Below, piece by piece: positions 8,775-17,502 of a stretch of 64,000 nt of DNA. The translations under genes were made by a program, and so were the position numbers. The notes under the pieces were generated by a model. That model did not search any database. It had not been told where the DNA came from and was given only the letters and a program-made list of their open reading frames with translations. Origin of the DNA: Pseudoglutamicibacter albus (GTDB lineage: Bacteria > Actinomycetota > Actinomycetes > Actinomycetales > Micrococcaceae); contig NZ_JAVDXX010000001.1 of assembly GCF_031458175.1 (NCBI RefSeq), forward strand, positions 1,488,001 to 1,552,000, in the 5' to 3' direction. Position 1 is the stretch's first letter; each line of letters begins with the position of its first letter.

Positions 8775-9512
8775 ATGAAGCTGATTTCAAACCATCGGTC
8801 ACCGCAGTCTGGCTCGCGAACCCACACCCCACGCACCTCTGCGGGGCGCCTAGCTAAGCCCCGCCGCACGCCGGCGGAGTGGTGGCATTCGCATCGGCGG
8901 CTCGTGGCCGCGGCGAGCGCTTTCGGCTTTGTTGGGCTTGGATTGAGCATTGTGTCGGATCACGCGCCGCAGCGGGTCAGTGTTGTTGCGCCGGCTCATG
9001 ATGTTGCGGCAGGGAAAGCGCTGACTTCCGGGGATCTAACAACCGTGGAACTGCTGGGTTCTGCACCGGAGGGGGCGTTGACGCAAGCGTCTGTGATTGA
9101 GGGGCAGTCGCTTACGGTGGATTGGCCTGCTGGGGTGCCGTTGCACGAGGCGGCGATTGCTGGCTCTGAGATGTTGCGTGAGGTCTCCCCTGGGCATGCT
9201 GCTGTGGGTGTCTCGCTGTCGCACACGGTCTCCGCGGGCTTCTTGAGGCGTGGGGATCAAGTTGATGTTGTGTTGACGCGTGCAGATGAAGTGGGCGATG
9301 TGCACACCGAGGTGATCGCAGCACGCGCCAAGGTCTTGTGGGCGGGTTCACCGGATACCGCTGCCGATTGGCTCCCTTTGGGTAAACAGGACTCCGAGGG
9401 AGCGATTGTGGTGCTGGAGGTCAAAGAAGATCAAGCCCCGGTGGTTTCGGCGGCGCATCAGCGCGGAAGTGTCACGTTGGTCATTCGCCGTCCAGGAGGG
9501 AAGGGCGACTGA
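8775..9512 (+). CDS. SAF-domain protein, CpaB/RcpC-like
   Basis: A basic N-terminus is followed by one membrane helix (LVAAASAFGFVGLGLSIVS), an SAF domain (AHDVAAGKALTSGDLTTVEL ...) and a CpaB/RcpC-like C-terminal domain containing RRGDQVDVVLTR. CpaB proteins line the secretin channel of Flp/Tad pili, but no other tad gene is present nearby. In actinobacteria such orphan SAF proteins often neighbour the folate cyclo-ligase gene. The start is uncertain: the frame is open from 8544, and 8775 is the last ATG before the basic segment, without a strong Shine-Dalgarno sequence. That choice gives 245 residues. Confidence 0.75.
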   Translation: MKLISNHRSPQSGSRTHTPRTSAGRLAKPRRTPAEWWHSHRRLVAAASAFGFVGLGLSIVSDHAPQRVSVVAPAHDVAAGKALTSGDLTTVELLGSAPEGALTQASVIEGQSLTVDWPAGVPLHEAAIAGSEMLREVSPGHAAVGVSLSHTVSAGFLRRGDQVDVVLTRADEVGDVHTEVIAARAKVLWAGSPDTAADWLPLGKQDSEGAIVVLEVKEDQAPVVSAAHQRGSVTLVIRRPGGKGD

Positions 9513-9549
9513 CGTGAACGGAGTGATATACGGGTGCATCGAGGGTGCC

Positions 9550-9654
9550 AGGCACGCCGAGTCTAGGTTCACCGGGACCAGGTCCACCGTGGCCGGGCAC
9601 GCTGGATCTAGGTTCGCCCGGGTCAGGTTCACCGAGTCTAGGTTCGCTTCTGAC
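9550..9654. repeat. Degenerate 15-bp tandem repeat, about seven units
   Basis: Units start at 9550, 9565, 9580, 9595, 9610, 9625 and 9640, most beginning AGGTTC (for example AGGTTCACCGGGACC, AGGTTCACCGAGTCT). The 15-bp period means five codons. On the minus strand it reads as NLTRA, NLDPA, DLVPV, NLDSA, which resembles the A(N/D)LxX pentapeptide-repeat pattern. Confidence 0.8.
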
Positions 9655-9813
9655 TCCAGTGCGGAGGCATCTCCGCTAACAACGCCGCGTCCCCAGGTTG
9701 AGGGTCTTCGTCCTGGCTACGTTGCGAAGGCGCCACGACGTGAGAAACTCCCTTACGTTGCGCGGGATCAGCGGGTAGGTCAGCATCCCAGGACCCCACA
9801 AGGTCGGTCGGTT

Positions 9814-9837
9814 TCCCACCCAACCGTGTGGGTGGGA
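9814..9837. terminator. Hairpin between convergent genes
   Basis: TCCCACCCA (9814-9822) and TGGGTGGGA (9829-9837) pair perfectly with a 6-nt loop. The hairpin lies just beyond the stop of the helicase-like gene and could serve either strand. There is no T-run. Confidence 0.5.
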
Positions 9838-9864
9838 CTACCGCGACTCTACGGCGCCGACCTG

Positions 9865-12800
9865 TCACGATTCCTGCCCGTCCGAGCCCGGCCCGTCCGA
9901 TTCCTGCCAAGGAATGTGAACCTCAGGAACCTCAACTCCAGGCACGTCAACACCGAGTTGCGAGGCGATGTCACGAGCCACCGCATCGGGGTCTTTGAAC
10001 ACGTCGATGGTCCACAGCTGGACCGGCTTCCACCCACGGTTCTCAAGCGCTTCAGGGACAATACGTGTGCGGCTACGCACCGACTGTTGCGCATACTCCG
10101 GGGAGGAATCCACGCTGATCGCAAGCGGCGCAGTCTTGAGCCACACCGGCCCATACACCGCCATGTCCACGCCGAAACCAGGGTGCTGGATCACGATGAG
10201 GTCATAGGCCTGGAGCCGTTGAGACAAGTCCGCCATCAACGCACCCACATGCCACTGCTGCCCCTGGGCCGCATCGGCAGAATGCTGTTCCCAGCTTGCC
10301 GCGAGCGTTGGCGTTTCGGTCTGGGTAGCGGTCTTGAAGGCAGGCCGCAACAGTTGGTATGTGCGCGGCTCTTCAACCGAGCGCATCAAGCGAGTCAACA
10401 GCTCCATCCCGGAACGCGCCGGGGTCTTGTCTTCGAGCGGGCCGCTGTGGGCCACAACCATGCGCTCTTCAAGCTCCTCAAGCGGCAGAGCACACACCAG
10501 ATACAGTCGCGAACGTGCAGCCGAAACGCTCGTCATCACATACCGCAAACCGTTACGGCTATTCAGCTCACCAAAATGCTGAGGCTGGCGCCCCTGCGGG
10601 CTGTTAGCGAAACCCAACGAGAAAATCACGCTATCGCGCCGCAAACCATCAACACGGTCAGCCGAGGTCACAATAAACGGCTCATACCGCCGCTGGAAAG
10701 CGGGCATCGCGTTCGGATGATGCGGAAGCGCATTGCTGATCCCACGAGCCAACTGCTGGGCATGCTCGGCGGTACCGGCGATCACGGCAAGGGAACGGTG
10801 AGGATGCTGAGTGAGTTGCTCAAACACCAGCCGAACAACCTTCTCAACCTCAGTCGGGGTCGAGGTCACGGTGCCGCGGCCCGCTGGGGCATGCGGATGT
10901 TCAATCCGGATCAGCTCAACACTGGACTCGGCGGTAGCCGGAGTTGGATAAGCCTTCATTCCTTGCTCGTATTGAGCGCTCAACGTCTCGATGAAACGCT
11001 CATCCAGAACACGATTATTGCGTCTCAAACTACGGCGCAACGTCACCCGGTTCAAAGCCTCGAACGCGCTCAACGGGGTGTCTTCTCCCCTGCCTGCGTT
11101 GAGGGGCTTATCAACCTCGACGTTCAACCGCAGCGGCACACCCGTGTTCGGATCACCGATAGCCAGAACCTGATCAACGCGGCTGATGGTCGTCAACGAA
11201 GACTCAAGCGCCAGCGACTCCGCATCAAGCAAGATCGCGGCATCGAAACGCGACCAGCGCGGCAAAACGGTCGGCAAATACAGCGGGGCTCCCACCCAGA
11301 CAGGGGTCGCCGAACCCACAACCGCCGGAGCGAGTGCCGCAAGTTGCTGCGGGGTCGGATCCCCCACCTTCAGCAACGCACGCATATCGCGGGCACCTAC
11401 CCGGTGATCAGCGATCGCAGCCTTCCACCGGTACGCGAGTGCCGCAGCCACCCGATCCGCGCCCTGAACAATATGGAGAGCATCCGCGCGCTCGAACTCC
11501 TCGCGGATCTTCTCCAGCTCCTCGGAGCTCTGCAACGCCAGATAGTCGTCTCCGGAAATCATCGCTTCCAGGACCGACTGCCACCATGCAAGCTCAACCT
11601 CTTGCTCCAGAGCATCAAACTTCACATGGCGTTGCGCGAAATCATCCAGGAGCTCACCCAGCCCCTTCTCGCGCAACGTCTCCATCAACAGTGTCCGCTC
11701 CGGCAAGGTTTCCAGGTCAGACTTCTTCTCTTGCAGCAACGCCAATCGCTGCTGCAACGCATCCGTGGGAAGGGAATCCAGCCGGGCCTCGTGATCGGGC
11801 AGCACCGACTGCAACTGGTTCAAGCTACTCAACACGTTGCGGAATGTCTGAAGAACCCGCTCAAGCCCCGCCGGGATCGAAGGGTACCGGTTGTCAGTGG
11901 CAAGGCTCTCCCACTCAACCCGTTGCTCACGCACCTGAGTGAGCGCCGTATGCAAGTCATCGATGTGCACGCCAGGGCGCACGTATTCCTTAGCGACGCG
12001 ACGCAGACGAGAACGGGTCATCGCAGACATCTCAACGCCGCGTTCACGACGCCACTGCGAAGGCGCTGTTGCAGCGATCAAGTCATCGACCGGTTTATCG
12101 AAAATATCCGGTTCGAACAGGTCCAAACTACGCCGCACCGCAACCAAAAGACGCAACGTATCGCCCCACTGAGCGAAAGACTCAACGGGCTTGATCCGCG
12201 TCGAAGCCGCGGTGTTCTCAAGAGTCTCGCACAAGTCCGGGACCGAATCCGCAAGCTCATTGACCAAAGCAACCGCCGCCTCGGCCTCCCCACGGTTACG
12301 CAGCCGCGAGCCATACCAGGGGCTATCCAGCGACTCTTGAGAGAAGCCACCCAGCTCAGCCACACGCTGCAACTGCTCGACCACCGGCGCCCTGTCCGGC
12401 ATCGCGTCCAAAACCGAGCGCTTCAAACGCACAGTGGTTGCCGGCGCGTTCTCACCGGAAGACAAACGCGCAAGCTCCTGCATCGCATCCAACGGGGAGG
12501 CGCCCCACCGCGAACGCACCGAATGCAACGAACGGATATGCTCCACCAGATCGCCCCGGTAAGCGCGAGCCACGGCATCGTTCGCCGAAGAATCAGCTCC
12601 GTGGGTGCGTTCGTTACGCAAGATCGCGTCCGTGAGCCGTTCACGCAGCACTTCCGGATCGGCGTTACGGTCAAGCTTCACCAGCGTCGTGTCAAGGCTC
12701 ACGCGGGCGAACCTCTCCGTGACCTGCTGGATCGTGGACTCCCGCTCAGCAACGATCAGAACTCGTTTACCGTCAGCCGCCAAGCGAGCCGCCGCGTTGA

Positions 12801-13824
12801 CAGCCAAGTTGATGCGTTCCGAACCCGGTGGCGCACTCACCGTGACCGACTTACCCTTAGACACCGCATCCAAGACCGCGTAGGCGTCGTCATCCACATC
12901 GGTAACCAGAAGCTCATCAGCTGGGTCCCGATCATCAGCGCCCGGGGTCAGGACATCATCCACGAGGCTCTGCGCCTGCTGGGGAGCGACCCCTTCATGC
13001 TGGTCAGCAACGAGCTCGTGATACCCGGTATCAACCTCCTGAATGTCAGCGACCTTCGTCGCCAAATCGTACGAAGCGCCCGCGTCCTCATCGACCGGGG
13101 CGAACTCATCGAGCAGAGCCGCGATGATCGGGTGGTTCACCGAAACAACAGATGGGTCCACCGGATCGCTAGCGGTCGCAATCGTCGAAACGCACACGCG
13201 GTCTTCAATCACGATGTTCGTGTTGGCTTTCGCCGCGATGTCACGCAACAGGTTCACCGGCCCCGTTGGGTTGAAACGCGCGGTCCTGTACCCGGCGTTC
13301 AACACATCATCAGGATGGATATCAAGCCCGTAGGACGTATTCAGAAACCGCAGAAGAGTCTCATTAGGCACCGCACGGCCCATCAGCTGCAACTCTTCAT
13401 CGTCAACACCGTCACGGCGCTGCAACGAAACACGGCCCAGCATCAGCGGCGAGGAGTAATACTCTGTGCGGCCCGAACGCAGCGTACGCCACGTGACCAA
13501 ACCAGCCGCAACATAACCCACGTCAACGCCGCGGGACTCAGAAATTTCACGCACACGCGTAGCTATAGCCCGCACCGTGGAACGCGCTTGCTTGTACTGG
13601 ACCGGGTCACGCAAAAGCGTGGACAAGCGGGTGCGGCGACCCGTGAGAAACTGCGCCAAACCAGAGCGGTGGGCATGCGTCAGCTCAACCGCGTTCTTCT
13701 CCGTGGGAACAAAACGCAACAGCGAATCCGTACCAGCCGAACCACTCAACGACTGAACCCAGTCACGAAAACGAGTCTCGGGGGTCTGCTGTACGCTCAC
13801 CTGATTACTCACTCCATCCTCCAT
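9865..13824 (-). CDS. DUF4011 / SF1-helicase-like protein with degenerate motifs and C-terminal nuclease-like domain
   Basis: The 1,319-residue product resembles the large DUF4011 helicase family. An N-terminal DUF4011-like region lies at about residues 15-200 (GYVAAGLVTWR, SPLMLGRVSLQRR, NTSYGLDI). An SF1 ATPase-like core follows, split by a long helical insert (about 400-830), and an Mrr/Vsr-type nuclease-like domain closes the protein at about 1205-1295 (GFGVDMAVYG ... GWKPVQLWTIDVFKDP). The catalytic motifs look lost. The P-loop position reads APPGSERI (331-338) without GKT/S. The DEAS box is LLDAES (865-870). The GDPKQLPP box is GDPNTGVP (890-897). The arginine-finger segment is MTSVSAARSR. 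The nuclease ExD/ExK position reads AISVDSS. A GTG at 13812 preceded by GGAGGA is an alternative start. The gene lies downstream of guaA on the same strand. Its role is unknown. Confidence 0.8.
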   Translation of the reverse strand: MEDGVSNQVSVQQTPETRFRDWVQSLSGSAGTDSLLRFVPTEKNAVELTHAHRSGLAQFLTGRRTRLSTLLRDPVQYKQARSTVRAIATRVREISESRGVDVGYVAAGLVTWRTLRSGRTEYYSSPLMLGRVSLQRRDGVDDEELQLMGRAVPNETLLRFLNTSYGLDIHPDDVLNAGYRTARFNPTGPVNLLRDIAAKANTNIVIEDRVCVSTIATASDPVDPSVVSVNHPIIAALLDEFAPVDEDAGASYDLATKVADIQEVDTGYHELVADQHEGVAPQQAQSLVDDVLTPGADDRDPADELLVTDVDDDAYAVLDAVSKGKSVTVSAPPGSERINLAVNAAARLAADGKRVLIVAERESTIQQVTERFARVSLDTTLVKLDRNADPEVLRERLTDAILRNERTHGADSSANDAVARAYRGDLVEHIRSLHSVRSRWGASPLDAMQELARLSSGENAPATTVRLKRSVLDAMPDRAPVVEQLQRVAELGGFSQESLDSPWYGSRLRNRGEAEAAVALVNELADSVPDLCETLENTAASTRIKPVESFAQWGDTLRLLVAVRRSLDLFEPDIFDKPVDDLIAATAPSQWRRERGVEMSAMTRSRLRRVAKEYVRPGVHIDDLHTALTQVREQRVEWESLATDNRYPSIPAGLERVLQTFRNVLSSLNQLQSVLPDHEARLDSLPTDALQQRLALLQEKKSDLETLPERTLLMETLREKGLGELLDDFAQRHVKFDALEQEVELAWWQSVLEAMISGDDYLALQSSEELEKIREEFERADALHIVQGADRVAAALAYRWKAAIADHRVGARDMRALLKVGDPTPQQLAALAPAVVGSATPVWVGAPLYLPTVLPRWSRFDAAILLDAESLALESSLTTISRVDQVLAIGDPNTGVPLRLNVEVDKPLNAGRGEDTPLSAFEALNRVTLRRSLRRNNRVLDERFIETLSAQYEQGMKAYPTPATAESSVELIRIEHPHAPAGRGTVTSTPTEVEKVVRLVFEQLTQHPHRSLAVIAGTAEHAQQLARGISNALPHHPNAMPAFQRRYEPFIVTSADRVDGLRRDSVIFSLGFANSPQGRQPQHFGELNSRNGLRYVMTSVSAARSRLYLVCALPLEELEERMVVAHSGPLEDKTPARSGMELLTRLMRSVEEPRTYQLLRPAFKTATQTETPTLAASWEQHSADAAQGQQWHVGALMADLSQRLQAYDLIVIQHPGFGVDMAVYGPVWLKTAPLAISVDSSPEYAQQSVRSRTRIVPEALENRGWKPVQLWTIDVFKDPDAVARDIASQLGVDVPGVEVPEVHIPWQESDGPGSDGQES

Positions 13825-13873
13825 GGCACGTCAATACTCCACGGTAGTTCACGCGAGCCAGCAGAACGCGCAA

Positions 13874-13920
13874 CGCCGCGGCAAACACATGCATCTACAA
13901 CACAAGCGGTTGCCGCGGCG
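13874..13920 (-). terminator. 11-bp inverted repeat between guaA and the helicase-like gene
   Basis: CGCCGCGGCAA (13874-13884) and TTGCCGCGGCG (13910-13920) are perfect inverted copies separated by 25 nt. The position downstream of guaA suggests a terminator or attenuator, but the loop is long and no T-run follows. Confidence 0.45.
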
Positions 13921-13983
13921 AAACGCTCACAACCCCAACAAGCGGGCCCACAACCTGCCCAGTGGGGGCTTCTCAGGCGAGGA

Positions 13984-15573
13984 TTACTCCCATTCGATAG
14001 TTCCCGGTGGCTTCGAAGTCACGTCAACCACCACGCGGTTGACCCCATCGACCTCGTTCGTGATGCGGTTAGAGATCTTCGCGATCAGCTCATACGGCAG
14101 GCGCGCCCAGTCCGCTGTCATCGCGTCCTCACTCGTGACAGGACGCAACACAATCGGGTGTCCGTACGTGCGGCTATCCCCCTGGACACCCACCGAACGA
14201 ACATCCGCGAGCAGCACGACCGGCATCTGCCACACTTCACGATCCAGGCCGGCGTTCGTCATCTCCTCACGGACAATCGCATCGGCCTCCCGCAACAGAT
14301 CCAGACGCCGCTTATCCACCGCACCAATGATGCGGATACCAAGACCTGGACCGGGGAACGGTTGACGGTGAACAATCTCATCCGGCAAACCAAGCTCAGT
14401 ACCTACCGCACGGACCTCATCCTTGAACAGTTCACGCAGCGGCTCAACCAGCTCAAATTCAAGGTCTTCCGGCAAACCGCCCACGTTGTGGTGGCTCTTG
14501 ATGTTGGCAGCACCTTCGCCGCCACCGGATTCAACAACGTCCGGGTACAGCGTGCCCTGGACCAAGAACGCGACGTCCTCACCTTCAGACTCAGCGATAA
14601 TCTCCGCTTGGGCACGCTCAAACGTGCGGATGAACTGCTCACCGATGATCTTGCGTTTGGTCTCCGGGTCAGTGACACCCTTGAGTTTGTCCAAGAACAC
14701 CTCGGAAGCGTCAACAACCTTCAGCACGGCCCCACCGTGAGCCTTACCGAACGCCTGCTCGATCGCTTCCGATTCACCAGCACGCATCAAACCGTGGTCA
14801 ACATACACGCATGTGAGCTGATCCCCCACAGCGCGCTGAACCAAAGCCGCAGCAACCGCGGAATCAACGCCACCGGACAAGCCACAGATAGCGCGCTTGG
14901 TGCCGATCTGTTCGCGGATCCGGGCAACCTGATCCTCGACCACAGACTGCGCAGTCCAGTCCGGGCTCAAGCCAGCCGATTCGTACAAGAAGTTCTTCAA
15001 AAGCTGCTGACCGTGCGTGGAATGCTGGACCTCTGGATGCCACTGGACACCGTAAAGTTTGCGGTCCTCGTCAGCGAAAGCAGCCACCGGTGTGCGCTCC
15101 GTGGACGCCAGAACTGCGAACCCCTCAGGCGCCTCGGTCACGGCGTCCCCGTGGCTCATCCACGCGATCTGCGCATCCGGCAAGCCATCAAAGAGCGTGC
15201 ATGTCTCGCCCTTGGACGACACGGCGGTCGAGCCATACTCGCGCTGGTTGGTGTGCGAAACCGTGCCGCCCAAAGCGTTCGCCATCGCCTGGAAGCCATA
15301 ACAAATACCCAAGGTTGGCAAACCGGTCTCAAACAAGCCCTCAGGAACCTTCGGCGCGTCGTCGGCATACACCGAAGACGGACCACCGGACAGGATCAGG
15401 GCAACAGGGTTCTTCGCCAGGATCTGCTCGGTCGAAAACGTGTGCGGAACAACTTCCGAATACACGTTAGCCTCACGTACACGCCGAGCAATCAGCTGCG
15501 CATACTGGGCCCCATAATCGATCACGAGCACCGGGCGCGGATGCGGGGGATTTACTGCAGAAGTCACGTTCAA
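13984..15573 (-). CDS. guaA: GMP synthase (glutamine-hydrolysing)
   Basis: GuaA aminates XMP to GMP with glutamine and ATP. The class I glutaminase domain has nucleophile Cys91 ([10 protein letters not shown]) and the His179/Glu181 pair (QWHPEVQHS). The ATP-pyrophosphatase domain carries the P-loop SGGVDS at 233-238. The dimerisation domain ends [11 protein letters not shown], the usual GuaA terminus. At 529 residues it is full length. It follows the DUF3817 gene by 34 bp on the minus strand and together with guaB and guaB3 forms a guanine-nucleotide region. Confidence 0.97.
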   Translation of the reverse strand: MNVTSAVNPPHPRPVLVIDYGAQYAQLIARRVREANVYSEVVPHTFSTEQILAKNPVALILSGGPSSVYADDAPKVPEGLFETGLPTLGICYGFQAMANALGGTVSHTNQREYGSTAVSSKGETCTLFDGLPDAQIAWMSHGDAVTEAPEGFAVLASTERTPVAAFADEDRKLYGVQWHPEVQHSTHGQQLLKNFLYESAGLSPDWTAQSVVEDQVARIREQIGTKRAICGLSGGVDSAVAAALVQRAVGDQLTCVYVDHGLMRAGESEAIEQAFGKAHGGAVLKVVDASEVFLDKLKGVTDPETKRKIIGEQFIRTFERAQAEIIAESEGEDVAFLVQGTLYPDVVESGGGEGAANIKSHHNVGGLPEDLEFELVEPLRELFKDEVRAVGTELGLPDEIVHRQPFPGPGLGIRIIGAVDKRRLDLLREADAIVREEMTNAGLDREVWQMPVVLLADVRSVGVQGDSRTYGHPIVLRPVTSEDAMTADWARLPYELIAKISNRITNEVDGVNRVVVDVTSKPPGTIEWE

Positions 15574-15607
15574 AGCCTATCGCGTTTACAGTGCACGATG
15601 CGCACGT

Positions 15608-16120
15608 TCAGTACCGGCGCAGCTGTTGCGGATTCTTTTGAAGCTCCTCAACAACCTGCTGGTGAACCTTCTTCTCCATCACAAACGAAAGGAACGGAAC
15701 CACCCCGCCCAACGCGATCAGGATCAACTGTTTCAAGTCCCACCGCATGCGGGACCACAACATGAACGTCGCCAGCAAGTACACAACATAGAGCCAGCCG
15801 TGCACAATCAACACCGCAATCGAAACGTTGAACGCATCGACCACCATGCCAGGCTCAGCCAACGTGAACACGTTCGCCTCACCCGTGCGCAGCATCGTGC
15901 CGCCCGCATACGCGATCAAGTTGAACGCGTACTTCAGCACCATCTCAACAACCAACAGCAACAACATGACACCGGTCGCATACGCGGCGATACGGAAGAA
16001 CACCGCCGCGCCACGGATCTGGGTCTCAGTCCCGCCGAACCCCTGCCTACGTTGCGGCATCGGGTCATCCTCTGGAATAGGAACATCCTCCGGACGTGGA
16101 ATGCCATTCTGCTCAGTCAT
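15608..16120 (-). CDS. DUF3817 family membrane protein
   Basis: A 40-residue polar, Pro-rich N-terminus is followed by FFRIAAYATGVMLLLLVVEM and two further membrane helices, then a basic/polar tail (KKVHQQVVEELQKNP). The layout and the position beside guaA match the actinobacterial DUF3817 family, whose function is unknown. It starts 2 bp after the SURF1 stop codon, so the two are almost certainly cotranscribed, and guaA follows 34 bp on. Confidence 0.85.
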   Translation of the reverse strand: MTEQNGIPRPEDVPIPEDDPMPQRRQGFGGTETQIRGAAVFFRIAAYATGVMLLLLVVEMVLKYAFNLIAYAGGTMLRTGEANVFTLAEPGMVVDAFNVSIAVLIVHGWLYVVYLLATFMLWSRMRWDLKQLILIALGGVVPFLSFVMEKKVHQQVVEELQKNPQQLRRY

Positions 16121-16122
16121 CT

Positions 16123-17031
16123 CTACCCGTTCTCTCTACTTTCCGGCCCAGCAACACCCGGCGCTGAATCATCGCCTGTCCCGGCCTCCGGCTGGGTTTC
16201 GGTTGCGAGCCGCTGCCGCGCTTCAGCCTGAGCCTGTGCAACGCGGGCATCCTGCCGCTTCTGCCAGGCAGCCATCTCGGCCTCAAACTTCAATTCGTTC
16301 TGATAATCATCGCGAACCAGGCGCCACCACACAAACAGTGAGAACAGAGCGAACACAACCCACTCAACGCCATAGAACACGTTGAGCCAGTTCAAACGGT
16401 TCTCCTGCAAATACCCCGGCGCAACATACACGTGTTTCAGCTCATCTACCCCGGCCTTGACATCGTCCGGGCTCTGTTCAAACACCACCACGAAACCGGC
16501 ATAAGCATCCCGGTTCCACATGTTCGACAAACGGGCCGCCGAGACGTCCTTCAAGACCGGCAGACCATGCATATCTGCCGAGCGGCCGGAAGCGATCGGC
16601 GCTTCAGATGGCAATAAACGGCCCGTGATGGTCACCTCGGTTGCGTCCGTGGCAGGCGGCACCTCCGTCTCGCCAGGTTGCCACCCCCTCACAACCGGCA
16701 TCACATCAGAGACACCGTCGACCTCGAAAGCCTGAACAACCCAGAACCCCTGCTCGCCCTCAAAGAGCCGGTCCTGAACATAAGCCTGCGTGCCTTCGAT
16801 GTAGCGGCCCTTCATCGTCACGATTTGATCAGCGTCCGCGTGAGTCATGTCCTTGCCCGGCTCAAAATGGCTCTCAAGCGGGACCGCTGTCTCTGACTTC
16901 TCTTGCGTGGTCGGCGCGTAGTCCATGGCCCGTTCAAACTGCCATTTACTGAGCCAAACGAACCCGGTTGACACCACCAAACACGCAAGCAGCAGTGCCA
17001 GCCATTTAGGTTGAAGCGCAGTCTTGAACAC
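16123..17031 (-). CDS. SURF1 family protein (cytochrome oxidase biogenesis)
   Basis: SURF1 proteins help assemble haem-copper oxidases. The sequence has a first membrane helix (LALLLACLVVSTGFVWLS) with the conserved SKWQFERA just after it, a central extracytoplasmic domain with VMPVVRGWQP (compare the family VxRGW motif), and a second helix near the C-terminus (WVVFALFSLFVWWRLV). The frame is open upstream to 17121. GTG at 17031 is chosen because it yields the usual short N-terminus (FKTALQPKWLALL) and AAGGGG precedes it. GTG at 17052 or TTG at 17121 remain possible. A long Ala/Gln/Arg tail closes the protein. Confidence 0.85.
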   Translation of the reverse strand: MFKTALQPKWLALLLACLVVSTGFVWLSKWQFERAMDYAPTTQEKSETAVPLESHFEPGKDMTHADADQIVTMKGRYIEGTQAYVQDRLFEGEQGFWVVQAFEVDGVSDVMPVVRGWQPGETEVPPATDATEVTITGRLLPSEAPIASGRSADMHGLPVLKDVSAARLSNMWNRDAYAGFVVVFEQSPDDVKAGVDELKHVYVAPGYLQENRLNWLNVFYGVEWVVFALFSLFVWWRLVRDDYQNELKFEAEMAAWQKRQDARVAQAQAEARQRLATETQPEAGTGDDSAPGVAGPESRENG

Positions 17032-17144
17032 GCCCCTTATCTTATCGAGCACCCCGTACGAGGCTTTAAACGCGCGCCCGCGCCTGTGTCTGCGCCGCAC
17101 GCCACAGCCGCCGAGAAACAAAGAACCATTGTTAGAATCCAGCC

Positions 17145-17428
17145 GTGCCCATCTCTATCCGCAGACGTCACATCGCGCACATGCTGATCCTCACGTTCAG
17201 CTCAGGAATCATCGACGCGATCGGGTTCCTCGCGCTCGGGCGCGTCTTCCCCGGCAACATGACCGGCAATGTCGCGATCTTAGGCGTTACGCTCTCGGGA
17301 GCGTCCGAACTCTCCGCGCTACGGCCTGCGCTGGCCTTCGGGTTCTTCCTCTTCGGCGCCGCTATCGCCGGCGCGCACTAGCCGTAGCCGACCGCGAGAA
17401 AGCCCACCAGCGAAATGTACTGACCAGT
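17145..17428 (+). pseudogene. Truncated, frameshifted DUF1275 (YoaK-like) membrane protein gene
   Basis: A GTG-started frame encodes 78 residues matching the N-terminus of DUF1275 proteins: RRRHIAHMLILTFSSGIIDA, GFLALGRVFPGNMTGN, then a hydrophobic helix ending GAAIAGAH and a TAG at 17379. The family is normally about 220-240 residues. After the stop, another frame continues plausibly as RALAVADREKAHQRN, indicating a frameshift. That continuation then runs into a 16-bp tandem repeat, so two thirds of the gene is missing. A TAGAAT box ends 7 nt before the GTG, resembling a leaderless promoter. The remnant is probably non-functional. Confidence 0.75.
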
Positions 17429-17502
17429 AGCTGTACTGACTGGCAGCTGTACGGACTGGCAACTGTACGGACTGGCAGCTGTACGGACTAGGAACTGTAT
17501 GG
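17429..17502. repeat. 16-bp tandem repeat overlapping the guaB3 3' end
   Basis: Four units of AGCTGTACGGACTGGC type lie at 17429-17444, 17445-17460, 17461-17476 and 17477-17492, with a partial unit to 17502 and a more diverged copy before (17413-17428). The array joins the broken DUF1275 gene to guaB3 and includes the guaB3 stop codon. Confidence 0.85.

Larger units (their letters stand above)
9513..9864. other. 352-bp intergenic region with tandem repeat and hairpin
   Basis: No convincing gene lies between the convergent SAF-domain and helicase-like genes. The region holds a degenerate 15-bp tandem repeat (9550-9654) and a 9-bp perfect hairpin (9814-9837). A minus-strand frame across the repeat stays open for over 100 codons and encodes pentapeptide-like sequence, but it runs antisense into the SAF gene and has no good start. 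Confidence 0.6.

Noticed and set aside
9348-9632. Minus-strand frame encoding pentapeptide-like repeats
   Set aside because: Overlaps the 3' end of the SAF gene in antisense, has no Shine-Dalgarno sequence, and the non-repeat part is not protein-like. Kept as a repeat and a finding, not as a gene.
9406-15765. A 2,119-codon plus-strand open frame across the helicase-like gene, guaA and the start of the DUF3817 gene
   Set aside because: It is antisense to conserved genes; high-GC codon bias keeps the opposite frame free of stops. Its translation (Arg/His/Gln/Leu-rich) has no domain and no start signal.
17429-17502. Possible CRISPR-like array
   Set aside because: Units are 16 bp and contiguous with no unique spacers; a plain tandem repeat. 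The same applies to the 15- and 18-bp arrays.
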